Shown: positions 1 through 9,800, counted from the stretch's first letter. The stretch: 64,000 nt of DNA from Taudactylus pleione (GCA_031769625.1 JAUIMM010000572.1:8632095-8696094); one strand, 5' to 3'. Numbers and translations are program-made. The notes: generated from the letters alone by a model not told the origin.

Positions 1-88
1 AAAGTGAATGTCCAAATATTCTCTGTAAAGCGCTGCAAAATTTATGTGCACTATATAAAAAACTGGTAATAAATAATAATTAATTAGA
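1..88 (+). repeat. LINE2-like 3' tail, end of the preceding unit (partial)
   Basis: The window opens inside the terminal minisatellite monomer and runs through the ctctgtaaagcgctgc and ctatataaaa motifs to the TAAT-rich end that precedes foldback A. It shows that the array continues to the left. Confidence 0.8.
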
Positions 89-611
89 CACAGATGCGTC
101 CACATACATCTATCCTCCATGTGCTTTGAGATGTGTTAAAAATAATGGGTGAGTACATTGTGACTCTGTAGCACAGAGCATCTTTCCAGATTACTTTTTC
201 CATTAAAATGTGTCTTATTTGCAAACTGATGCGAATATGATACAAATGCAGCTTATACTGAATAAAATGATATACGGCATGCCTACTGTATAATCTGTGT
301 GCGACTGAGCTGTATCTGCATGCGATATGCAAATTTACAGTGTCACAGCCGCTGACACTGTAACGTAGCAATTTGCATACTGATATAGCCACAGTCGCAC
401 AGAGAACATACTGTAGGCTTGTCGCATATCTTTTTATTCAGCATAAGCTGCTTGTCCATCCTATTTGCATCACTTTGCGTATAAAATGCAGTTTATGGGA
501 TAACGTTTTCACAAAAAGATGCTCTGCTGTACCGATTCGTGCCACGGTGTAACGCATCTACAAGGGCTGTTTAACGCGCAGGGAGGCTGGGTGTATGTGA
601 ACACATCTGTA
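89..611. mobile_element. Foldback element A, unit 1 (palindromic, MITE-like)
   Basis: A 523-bp near-complete inverted repeat. The centre is CAGTGTCA, a 7-base loop, then TGACACTG (338-360), which is the midpoint of the element. Outer ends pair too: tacagatg-type left end with catctgta right end, then cacatacatc with gtgtatgtg, and agagcatct with agatgctct. Arms match over most of their length by eye, with substitutions and small indels. No transposase reading frame is present. It looks like a non-autonomous foldback or MITE-type element; the superfamily is not assignable. Degenerate GATA repeats flank the right end. Confidence 0.8.
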
Positions 612-769
612 GATTGCCCATATATAGATAGGTATAGAAATAGATAGTTAGGTAGCTAGGTATAGTGCAAATTCACCTTGCCAACAAGGACAGGCCCAAC
701 TTAGATATATTTGCATGTATAGTGTATAGCAAGAACATGTTATCGCGCCTCTCAATCTTTGTTTTCTAG
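612..769 (+). other. Spacer between foldback A and candidate exon, unit 1
   Basis: It starts with degenerate GATA repeats (atagataggtatagaaatagata), then AT-rich sequence and a strong pyrimidine tract (cgcctctcaatctttgttttctag) ending at the candidate acceptor. No gene is seen. The equivalent stretch occurs in every unit. Confidence 0.6.
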
Positions 770-912
770 GTGGGCCTTTTCCATGAATCAAAATGTGAGG
801 TCAACATCTAAGCAAACTACATCGCTGGACTTTTGCGAGGTCTCCTTGATTCCAGATTTCTACTCATGGCAACGATCAAAGATGAACCAACGGAAGAGTA
901 TACCCATGACAG
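770..912 (+). other. Candidate captured exon, unit 1
   Basis: A 143-nt segment bounded by an acceptor (pyrimidine tract plus tag) and a donor (gacag|gtaatt). An ATG at 866 opens MATIKDEPTEEYTHDR and runs into the donor in phase 2; an in-frame TAA lies upstream at 809, so the earlier part would be 5' leader. IKDE fits the psi-K-x-E SUMO consensus, and acidic IKxEP peptides are common near the N-terminus of vertebrate zinc-finger regulators, but I do not recognise the parent gene. A second frame (WAFSMNQNVRSTSK...) is open through the whole segment and beyond. 143 is not a multiple of 3, so chained copies would shift frame. Best read as a gene fragment carried along by the repeat. Confidence 0.4.
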
Positions 913-1359
913 GTAATTAATGATTATTAATGATTATTAATTTCCGATAATTCTCAGGCTAGACTGTTTCTAGTCCTGCAGAGGCACGATGATATGTTCC
1001 TGCTATACATTGATACTTACAAAAATGTCTATTTGCTATGGACTCTTCTACTTATGCAACACTGTGATTTGGTAGTGTCAGATACACCGTAATTCTGTTT
1101 ATCTCAGGGTGCAGTATATCTCAGCTGTTCACTCTCCCTGTTTTACTCCATAAATCATGCTTTTTAGTCAAAATCCCAAACAGCATTACACTCACCTTTC
1201 CCAACCAAGAATCTTTGGGGTGGTTTTTCTAACACCTGGGCTTAATGTTGGGAAAATGTGAATCTTTTGATTAGAAGGTTTGCCTCCAATGTCTAATATT
1301 TCAAGATAGATCATAGATAGATAGGTAGCTCGATCATTGATAGATAGACGCTCGTTAGA
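913..1359. other. Intron-like spacer between candidate exon and foldback B, unit 1
   Basis: It opens with the donor and a tgattattaat direct duplication (two copies in units 1, 2 and 4-11, one in units 3 and 12-19). The middle is AT-rich with no convincing gene. On the minus strand a possible 40-nt exon lies at 1196-1235 (donor gaaag|gtgagt). The last ~60 bp is degenerate GATA sequence leading to B. The equivalent stretch is present in all units. Confidence 0.6.
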
Positions 1360-1393
1360 TACAGATGTGTCCACATATATCTGTCCTCCATGC

Positions 1394-2413
1394 TGTTACG
1401 TTTAGCGTCCTGGACTCCCCTACTGAGGGGCTGGAAGTTGTGGTCCCGGGTCAATGATGGAGTCAGGAGCGAGGGGCCTGGATGTTCAGTCTTCTCGTCC
1501 ACAAGCATCGGATGTTGGCGAGACCTGACCGAGGGTGCGGAGTCCTACCTGCCGGGAGGTGTTCACCAGTGACCCCTCCAAGCAGGATATGGGTTTCAGC
1601 TGCACCCAGCAAGCTGGTCGCGGCCCCCAGATCAGGGATCTGATGCGAGTGGGAATAGAGAAAGACACACCGCTTTAGCCCACTGGAAATATAATCTCTG
1701 TACCACTTGTACAGAGAAGCACAATAGAGATGTTTCCTGAAGAGGTGCTGAGGCAGAGCAGAGGGAGAGAATCCACTGAGGAGTAGGTTGTGCAGCTAGT
1801 ACTGCAAGGAAGTGAGGATATGCTGCAGTCACTGAAGGAGAGTGGTGATAGCACCAGTTTGGATGACGTGATGTCTGCACACTGATGCTCGAGGATATGA
1901 CACTGGTAAATAGCAAACGGGCAAGGATGTACTATCACACTGCTGCACAAGGATATGGCACTTTGTAAATAATCACTAGGACTCAGTACATAGAACATGT
2001 ACAGAGCATATACTGGAAATACCACTGGGAAGAGTCTCTGGAAGATTGCATGTGAAGCCTGGACGAAGCAAACAGCAACCATCGGAGAATAACGAAGTTG
2101 CTCAGGCAATTTCCTGTTCACCTGGAGTCCTGTTTATACCCCCAGGCAGCTGTCCATTGGATAAGTAAGTCAGCTGAGAACTGACACAGCTACCACTGGA
2201 TAAGGATCCATCAGGTGATTCAGCCAAGATGGCTGCGCCCATGACCATCGCCGCAGGAACTTCAATATGGAGGATTGTGTGACAGTCACCTGGGCCCCTG
2301 GGAGAATACTCAGCAAGTCACCTACCACTGCACCTGACGTCTCACTGCTCTCGCTAATGAGGGGAAGCCGGCGCTACGGTAAATAACAGCCGATCCCAGG
2401 CAGGATCCTGACA
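1394..2413 (-). mobile_element. LTR-like element (probable solo LTR), unit 1
   Basis: A 1020-bp element with TG...CA ends (TGTTACG...CTGACA; TGTCACG in subfamily IIIa, pairing with the TGACA end), flanked on both sides by the 5-bp duplication CATGC (1389-1393 and 2414-2418). Foldback A shows the same site unfilled (ctccatgtgcttt against ctccatgc...gctatt). A 5-bp duplication with TG/CA ends is the signature of LTR retrotransposons, Ty3/Gypsy being one candidate. No gag or pol sequence and no second copy within a unit. Orientation is set by a CCAAT and TATAAA pair on the minus strand. A 148-residue open frame at 1675-2121 (minus) is probably fortuitous. An unusual DNA transposon is the alternative. 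Confidence 0.7.
2133..2160 (-). promoter_or_regulatory. Candidate LTR promoter (CCAAT and TATAAA), unit 1
   Basis: Read on the minus strand, CCAAT (2156-2160) is followed by GGGGGTATAAACAGG with TATAAA at 2133-2138. The TATA box lies 275-280 nt from the right end of the LTR, and the position checked in unit 19 (63512-63517) agrees. Transcripts would start near 2105 and run leftward through the LTR toward the exon and foldback A. The CCAAT-TATA spacing is short for a classical promoter. Confidence 0.4.
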
Positions 2414-2917
2414 CATGCGCTATTAGACGTGTTATAAATAATGCATGAGCGCCACGTGACTCAGTATCACAGAGCATCTTTCCATGCGACTTTTGCCCTT
2501 AAAATGTGCCTTTATTTGCAAAGCGATGCATACAGGTCGCAAAAGCAGCTTATCCTGATCAAAATGATGTTTGGCATGGCTTTATTCTGTGTGGGTGACT
2601 GCGGCTGTATCTGCATGCAAAATACAACTTTATAGTGTCACAGCCACTGACACTGTGACATAGCATTTTGCATGTAGATATATCCAGTCGCACACAGAAC
2701 ATAGGCATGCCACATATTTTAATAAGCTGCTTGTACATCCTATTTTGCATCGCTTTGCAAATAAGACACATTTTAAGGGGAAAGCTGCACGAAAAGATGC
2801 TCAGTTCTGTCATGTCGTGCCACGGTATAACTCTACTAGAAGGGCTTTTTAATGCACAGGGAAGCTAGGTGTATGTGAACACATCTTTAGATTACCCATA
2901 TATAGATTGTTATATAT

Positions 2918-2920
<3 letters not shown>

Positions 2921-2960
<40 letters not shown>
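2921..2960. repeat. (GATA)n tract, unit 1
   Basis: 40 bp of GATA between foldback B and the LINE2-like tail. Confidence 0.95.
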
Positions 2961-2961
<1 letters not shown>

Positions 2962-3636
2962 GCAGACTCTTGTTCTTTGGTACTTATGACTCGTCTTTTG
3001 CTGTGTTTCTAATTATCATGCCTTGCATTGCATATGTTGTTAGTTGTGTGAGCATGTGGTAGGGAATGTAGACTGTAAGCTCCACTGGGGCAGGGACTAA
3101 AGTGAATGGCCAAATATTCTCATGTGTTGTTATTTGTGTGAGCATGTGGTAGGGAATGTAGACTGTAAGCTCCACTGGGACAGGGACTAAAGTGAATGGA
3201 CAAATATTCTCATGTGTTGTTAGTTGTGTGAGCATGTGGTAGGGAATGTAGACTGTAAGCTCTACTGGGGCAGGGACTAAAGTGAATGGCCAAATATTCT
3301 CATGTGTTGTTAGTTGTGTGAGCATGTGGTCGGGAATGTAGACTGTAAGCTCCACTGGGGCAGGGATTAAAGTGAATGGCCAAATATTCTCATGTGTTGT
3401 AAGTTGTGTGAGCATGTGGTAGGGAATGTAGACTGTAAGCTCCACTGGGGCAGGGACTAAAGTGAATGGACAAATATTCTCATGTGTTGTAAGTTGTGTG
3501 AGCATGTGGTAGGGAATGTAGACTGTAAGCTCCACTGGGGCAGGGACTAAAGTGAATGTCCAAATATTCTCTGTAAAGCGCTGCAAAATTTATGTGCACT
3601 ATATAAAAAACTGGTAATAAATAATAATTAATTAGA
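2961..3636 (+). repeat. LINE2-like 3' tail with 90-bp minisatellite, unit 1
   Basis: Six 90-bp monomers, each with gtgtgagcatgtggtaggga, gactgtaagctccactgggg and caaatattctc. Only the last monomer continues into ctgtaaagcgctgc, ctatataaaa and the TAAT-rich end, so the monomers are a tandem expansion of the upstream part of one LINE2-type tail (or of a SINE using that tail). Because 90 is a multiple of 3, a frame without stops in one monomer stays open across all; the minus-strand 30-residue repeat (HENIWPFTLVPAPVELTV...) is that artefact. Confidence 0.75.
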
Positions 3637-4159
3637 TACAGATGCGTCCACATACATCTATCCTCCATGTGCTTTGAGATGTGTTAAAAATAATGGGTGA
3701 GTACATTGTGACTCTGTAGCACAGAGCATCTTTCCAGATTACTTTTTCCATTAAAATGTGTCTTATTTGCAAACTTATGCGAATAGGACGCAAATGCAGC
3801 TTATACTGAATAAAATGATATACGGCATGCCTACTGTATAATCTGTGTGCGACTGAGCTGTATCTGCATGCGATATGCAAATTTACAGTGTCACAGCCGC
3901 TGACACTGTAACGTAGCAATTTGCATACTGATATAGCCACAGTCGCACAGAGAACATACTGTAGGCTTGTCGCATCTCTTTTTATTCAGCATAAGCTGCT
4001 TGTCCATCCTATTTGCATCACTTTGCGTATAAAATGCAGTTTATGGGATAACGTTTTCACAAAAAGATGCTCTGCTGTACCGATTCGTGCCACGGTGTAA
4101 CGCATCTACAAGGGCTGTTTAACGCGCAGGGAGGCTGGGTGTATGTGAACACATCTGTA
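3637..4159. mobile_element. Foldback element A, unit 2
   Basis: 523-bp palindrome homologous to that of unit 1, with the A-type cacagagcatc arm start and gaataggacgc at the position where unit 1 has gaatatgatac. Confidence 0.8.
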
Positions 4160-4316
4160 GATTGCCCATATATAGATAGGTATAGAAATAGATAGTTAGG
4201 TAGCTAGGTATAGTGCAAATTCACCTTGCCAACAAGGACAGGCCCAATTAGATATATTTGCATGTATAGTGTATAGCAAGAACATGTTATCGCGCCTCTC
4301 AATCTTTGTTTTCTAG

Positions 4317-4459
4317 GTGGGCCTTTTCCATGAATCAAAATGTGAGGTCAACATCTAAGCAAACTACATCGCTGGACTTTTGCGAGGTCTCCTTGATTCC
4401 AGATTTCTACTCATGGCAACGATCAAAGATGAACCAACGGAAGAGTATACCCATGACAG
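4317..4459 (+). other. Candidate captured exon, unit 2
   Basis: Both splice sites kept; ATG at 4413; peptide as unit 1 (EEYTHDR end). Confidence 0.4.
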
Positions 4460-4906
4460 GTAATTAATGATTATTAATGATTATTAATTTCCGATAATTC
4501 TCAGGCTAGACTGTTTCTAGTCCTGCAGAGGCACGATGATATGTTCCTGCTATACATTGATACTTACAAAAATGTCTATTTGCTATGGACTCTTCTACTT
4601 ATGCAACACTGTGATTTGGTAGTGTCAGATACACCGTAATTCTGTTTATCTCAGGGTGCAGTATATCTCAGCTGTTCACTCTCCCTGTTTTACTCCATAA
4701 ATCATGCTTTTTAGTCAAAATCCCAAACAGCATTACACTCACCTTTCCCAACCAAGAATCTTAGGGGTGGTTTTTCAAACACCTGGGCTTAATGTTGGGA
4801 AAATGTGAATCTTTTGATTAGAAGGTTTGCCTCCAATGTCTAATATTTCAAGATAGATCATAGATAGATAGGTAGCTCGATCATTGATAGATAGACGCTC
4901 GTTAGA

Positions 4907-6436
4907 TACAGATGTGTCCACATATATCTGTCCTCCATGCTGTTACGTTTAGCGTCCTGGACTCCCCTACTGAGGGGCTGGAAGTTGTGGTCCCGGGTCA
5001 ATGATGGAGTCAGGAGCGAGGGGCCTGGATGTTCAGTCTTCTCGTCCACAAGCATCGGATGTTGGCGAGACCTGACCGAGGGTGCGGAGTCCTACCTGCC
5101 GGGAGGTGTTCACCAGTGACCCCTCCAAGCAGGATATGGGTTTCAGCTGCACCCGGCAAGCTGGTCGCGGCCCCTAGATCAGGGATCTGATGCGAGTGGG
5201 AATAGAGAAAGTCACACCGCTTTAGCCCACTGGAAATATAATCTCTGTACCACTTGTACAGAGAAGCACAATAGAGATGTTTCCTGAAGAGGTGCTGAGG
5301 CAGAGCAGAGGGAGAGAATCCACTGAGGAGTAGGTTGTGCAGCTAGTACTGCAAGGAAGTGAGGATATGCTGCAGTCACTGAAGGAGAGTGGTGATAGCA
5401 CCAGTTTGGATGACGTGATGTCTGCACACTGATGCTCGAGGATATGACACTGGTAAATAGCAAACGGGCAAGGATGTACTATCACACTGCTGCACAAGGA
5501 TATGGCACTTTGTAAATAATCACTAGGACTCAGTACATAGAAGATGTACAGAGCATATACTGGAAATACCACTGGGAAGAGTCTCTGGAAGATTGCATGT
5601 GAAGCCTGGACGAAGCAAACAGCAACCATCTGGGAATAACGAAGTTGCTCAGGCAATTTCCTGTTCACCTGGAGTCCTGTTTATACCCCCAGGCAGCTGT
5701 CCATTGGATAAGTAAGTCAGCTGAGAACTGACACAGCTACCACTAGATAAGGATCCTTCAGGTGATTCAGCCAAGATGGCTGCGCCCATGACCATCGCCG
5801 CAGGAACTTCAGTATGGAGGATTGTGTGACAGTCACCTGGTCCCCTGGGAGAATACTCAGCAAGTCACCTACCACTGCACCTGACGTCTCACTGCTCTCG
5901 CTAATGAGGGGAAGCCGGCGCTACGGTAAAAAACAGCCGATCCCAGGCAGGATCCTGACACATGCGCTATTAGACGTGTTATAAATAACGCGTGAGCGCC
6001 ATGAGACTCAGTATCACAGAGCATCTTTCCATGCGACTTTTGCCCTTAAAATGTGCCTTTATTTGCAAAGCGATGCATATAGGTCGCAAAAGCAGCTTAT
6101 CCTGATCAAAATGATGTTTGGCATGGCTTTATTCTGTGTGGGTGACTGCGGCTGTATCTGCAAGCAAAATACAACTTTATAGTGTCACAGCCACTGACAC
6201 TGTGACGTAGCATTTTGCATGTAGATATATCCAGTCGCACACAGAACATAGGCATGCCACATATTTTAATAAGCTGCTTGTACATCCTATTTTGCATCGC
6301 TTTGCAAATAAGACACATTTTAAGGGGAAAGCTGCACGAAAAGATGCTCAGTTCTGTCATGTCGTGCCACGGTATAACTCTACTAGAAGGGCTTTTTAAT
6401 GCACAGGGAAGCTAGGTGTATGTGAACACATCTTTA
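4907..6436. mobile_element. Foldback element B, unit 2, split by LTR
   Basis: Arms at 4907-4940 and 5961-6436. It has gcgatgcatatagg, shared with unit 4. Confidence 0.8.
4941..5960 (-). mobile_element. LTR-like element, unit 2
   Basis: 1020 bp, TGTTACG start; CATGC on both sides. Confidence 0.7.
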
Positions 6437-6460
6437 GATTACCCATATATAGATTGTTAT

Positions 6461-6463
<3 letters not shown>

Positions 6464-6500
<37 letters not shown>

Positions 6501-6511
6501 GTAGATAGATA
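6464..6511. repeat. (GATA)n tract, unit 2
   Basis: 48 bp, with one GGTA interruption. Confidence 0.95.
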
Positions 6512-7007
6512 GGCAGACTGTAGTTCTTTGGTACTTATGACTCGTCTTTTGCTGTGTTTCTAATTATCATGCCTTGCGTTGCATGTGTTGTTAGTTGTGT
6601 GAGCATGTGGTAGGGTGTGTAGACTGTAAGCTCCACTGGGGCAGGGACTAAAGTGAATGGCCAAATATTCTCATGTGTTGTTAGTTGTGTGAGCATGTGG
6701 TAGGGAATGTAGACTGTAAGCTCCACTGGGGCAGGGACTAAAGTGAATGGCCAAATATTCTCATGTGTTGTTAGTTGTGTGAGGATGTGGTAGGGAATGT
6801 AGACTGTAAGCTCCACTGGGGCAGGGACTAAAGTGAATGGACAAATATTCTCATGTCTTGTAAGTTGTGTGAGCATGTGGTAGGGAATGTAGACTGTAAG
6901 CTCCACTGGGGCAGGGACTAAAGTGAATGTCCAAATATTCTCTGTAAAGCGCTGCAGAATTTATGTGCGCTATATAAAAAACTGGTAATAAATAATAATT
7001 AATTAGA
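6512..7007 (+). repeat. LINE2-like tail and minisatellite, unit 2
   Basis: Four monomers; the first has tagggtgtgtagac. Confidence 0.75.
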
Positions 7008-7530
7008 TACAGATGCGTCCACATACATCTATCCTCCATGTGCTTTGAGATGTGTTAAAAATAATGGGTGAGTACATTGTGACTCTGTAGCACAGAGCAT
7101 CTGTCCAGATGACTTTTTCCATTAAAATGTGTCTTATTTGCAAAGCGATGCGAATAGGACGCAAATGCAGCTTATACTGAATAAAATGATATACGGCATG
7201 CCTACTGTATAATCTGTGTGCGACTGAGCTGTATCTGCATGCGATATGCAACTTTACAGTGTCACAGCCGCTGACACTGTAACGTAGCATTTTGCATACA
7301 GATATAGCCACAGTCGCACACAGAACATACTGTAGGCTTGCCGCATATCATTTTATTCAGCATAAGCTGCTTGTCCGTCCTATTTGCATCACTTTGCGTA
7401 TAAAATGCAGTTTATGGGATAACGTTTTCACAAAAAGATGCTCTGCTGTACCGATTCGTGCCACGGTGTAACGCATCTACAAGGGCTGTTTAACGCGCAG
7501 GGAGGCTGGGTGTATGTGAACACATCTGTA
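7008..7530. mobile_element. Foldback element A, unit 3
   Basis: 523 bp. It has gcatctgtccagatgac, unique in this array at the first T-to-G change, and otherwise the subfamily III form. Confidence 0.8.
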
Positions 7531-7691
7531 GATTACCCATATATAGGTAGGTATAGAAATAGATGTTAGTTAGGTATCTAGGTATAGTGCAAATTCACCT
7601 TGCCAACAAGGACAGGCCCAACTTGGATATATTTGCATGTATAGTGTATAGCAAGAACATGTTATCGCGCCTTTCAATCTTTGTTTTCTAG

Positions 7692-7834
7692 GTGGGCCTT
7701 TTCCATGAATCAAAATGTGAGGTCAACATCTAAGCAAACTACATCACTGGACTTTTGCGAGGTCTCCTTGATTCCAGATTTCTACTCATGGCAACGATCA
7801 AAGATGAACCAACGGAAGAGGAGACCCTTGACAG
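7692..7834 (+). other. Candidate captured exon, unit 3
   Basis: Splice sites kept; ATG at 7788; the end reads EEETLDR because of gaggagacccttgacag. Confidence 0.4.
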
Positions 7835-8271
7835 GTAATTAATGATTATTAATTACCGATAATTCTCAGGCTAGACTGTTTCTAGTCCTGCAGAGGCACG
7901 ATGATATGTTCCTGCTATACATTGATACTTACAAAAATGTCTATTTGCTATGGACTCTTCTACTTATGCGACACTGTGATTTGGTAGTGTCAGATACACC
8001 GTAATTCTGTTTATCTCAGGGTGCAGTATATCTCAGCTGTTCACTCTCCCTGTTTTACTCCATAAATCATGCTTTTTAGTTAAAATCCCAAACAGCATTA
8101 CACTCACCTTTCCCAACCAAGAATCTTTGGGGTGGTTTTTCAAACACCTGGGCTTAATGTTGGGAAAATGTGAATCTTTTGATTAGAAGGTTTGCCTCCA
8201 ATGTCTAATATTTCAAGATAGATCATAGATAGATAGGTAGCTCGATCATTGATAGATAGACGCTAGTTAGA

Positions 8272-9776
8272 TACAGATGTGTCCACATATATCTGTCCTC
8301 CATGCTGTCACGTTTAGAGTCCTGGACTACCCTACTGAGGGGCTGGAAGTTGTGGTCCCGGGTCAATGATGGAGTCAGGAGCGAGGGGCCTGGATGTTCA
8401 GTCTTCTCGTCCACAAGCATCGGATGTTGGCCTACCTGCCGGGAGGTGTTCACCAGTGACCCCTCCAAGCAGGATATGGGTTTCAGCTGCACCCGGCAAG
8501 CAGGTCGCGGCCCCCAGATCAGGGATCTGATGCGAGTGGGAATAGAGAAAGACACACCGTTTTAGCCCACTGGAAATATAATCTCTGTACCACTAGTACA
8601 GAGAAGCACAATAGAGATGCTTCCTGAAGAGGTGCTGAGGCAGAGCAGAGGGAGAGAATCCACTGAGGAGTAGGTTGTGCAGCTAGTACTGCAAGGAAGT
8701 GAGGATATGCTGCAGTCACTGAAGGAGAGTGGTGATAGCACCAGTTTGGATGATGTGATGTCTGCACACTGATGCTCGAGGATATGACACTGGTAAATAG
8801 CAAACGGGCAAGGATGTACTATCACACTGCTGCACAAGGATATGGCACTTTGTAAATAATCACTAGGACTCAGTACATAGAAGATGTACAGAGCATATAC
8901 TGGAAATACCACTGGGAAGAGTCTCTGGAAGATTGCATGTGAAGCCTGGACGAAGCAAACAGCAACCATCTGGGAATAACGAAGTTGCTCAGGCAATTTC
9001 CTGTTCACCTGGAGTCCTGTTTATACCCCCAGGCAGCTGTCCATTGGATAAGCAAGTCAGCTGAGAACTGACACAGCTACCACTGGATAAGGATCCATCA
9101 GGTGATTCAGCCAAGATGGCTGCGCCCATGACCATCGCCGCAGGAACTTCAATATGGAGGATTGTGTGACAGTCACCTGGGCCCCGGGGAGAATACTCAG
9201 CAAGTCACCTACCACTGCACCTGACGTCTCACTGCTCTCGCTAATGAGGGGAAGCCGGCGCTACGGTAAATAACAGCCGATCCCAGGCAGGATCCTGACA
9301 CATGCGCTATTAGACGTGTTATAAATAACGCGTGAGCGCCATGTGACTCAGTATCACAGAGCATCTTTCCATGCGACTTTTGCCCTTAAAATGTGCCTTT
9401 ATTTGCAAAGCGATGCGTATAGGTCGCAAAAGCAGCTTATCCTGATAAAAATGATGTTTGGCATGGCTTTATTCTGTGTGTGTGACTGCAGCTGTATCTG
9501 CATGCAAAATACAACTTTATAGTGTCACAGCCACTGACACTGTGACGTAGCATTTTGCATGTAGATATATCCAGTCGCACACAGAACATAGGCATGCCAC
9601 GTATTTTAATAAGCTGCTTGTACATCCTATTTTGCATCGCTTTGCAAATAAGACACATTTTAAGGGGAAAGCTGCACGAAAAGATGCTCAGTTCTGTCGT
9701 GTCGTGCCACGGTATAACTCTACTAGAAGGTCTTTTTAATGCACAGGGAAGCTAGGTGTATGTGAACACATCTTTA
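8272..9776. mobile_element. Foldback element B, unit 3, split by LTR
   Basis: Arms at 8272-8305 and 9301-9776. It has gccacgtatttt where most units have gccacatatttt. Confidence 0.8.
8306..9300 (-). mobile_element. LTR-like element, unit 3 (25-bp deletion)
   Basis: 995 bp: 25 bp are missing between gatgttggc and ctacctgcc. TGTCACG start, CATGC both sides. Confidence 0.7.
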
Positions 9777-9800
9777 GATTACCCATATATAGATTGTTAT

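Larger units (their letters stand above)
1360..2889. mobile_element. Foldback element B, unit 1, split by LTR
   Basis: A diverged second copy of foldback A. The left arm occupies 1360-1393, then the LTR-like element intervenes, and the element resumes at 2414 to 2889. Without the insert it is about 505 bp with its centre (agtgtcacagccactgacact) near 2644. Many A features reappear in order: cacagagcatctttcc, ttgcaaagcgatgc, gtatctgcatgc, gtgccacggt, gtgtatgtgaacacatct. Confidence 0.8.
89..3636 (+). repeat. Array unit 1 (3548 bp, subfamily I)
   Basis: Subfamily I markers include TGTTACG at the LTR start, accacttgtaca within the LTR and gcgaatatgatacaaatg in foldback A (shared with unit 4). Six minisatellite monomers make it longer than average. 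GATA tract is 40 bp. Confidence 0.95.
3637..7007 (+). repeat. Array unit 2 (3371 bp, subfamily I)
   Basis: It is subfamily I from foldback A through the LTR, with ggatccttcagg shared with unit 4. Its minisatellite opens with a tagggtgtgt variant also found in units 6 and 8, and the tail switches to the gcagaatttatgtgcgc form. Confidence 0.95.

Noticed and set aside
84..392. 102-residue minus-strand frame repeated in nearly every unit
   Set aside because: It covers the left arm of foldback A, has no recognisable domain and breaks with a 2-bp deletion in unit 14.
770..912. One giant gene with 19 repeated exons
   Set aside because: The exon is 143 nt, so splicing consecutive copies changes frame each time, and five units have a lost acceptor or a stop codon.
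1632..1916. 94-residue minus-strand frame within the LTR
   Set aside because: It overlaps the 148-residue frame in another phase and is low-complexity Ser/Leu/Cys-rich; no evidence for coding.
1675..2121. 148-residue open frame on the minus strand, uninterrupted in all 19 units
   Set aside because: It lies inside the LTR-like element and its ATG is only about 12 nt downstream of the candidate TATA box, upstream of the expected transcript start. Copies are too similar for the lack of stops to mean selection, and the sequence matches no family I know.
2668..2868. 66-residue plus-strand frame in foldback B
   Set aside because: Derived from the palindrome's right arm; the antisense arm gives a similar-length frame (2559-2813), as expected from symmetry.
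2984..3586. 200-residue protein of 30-residue repeats on the minus strand
   Set aside because: It is the antisense of the 90-bp minisatellite. A monomer length divisible by 3 keeps any stop-free frame open; copies in units 3 and 11 break with 1-bp deletions.
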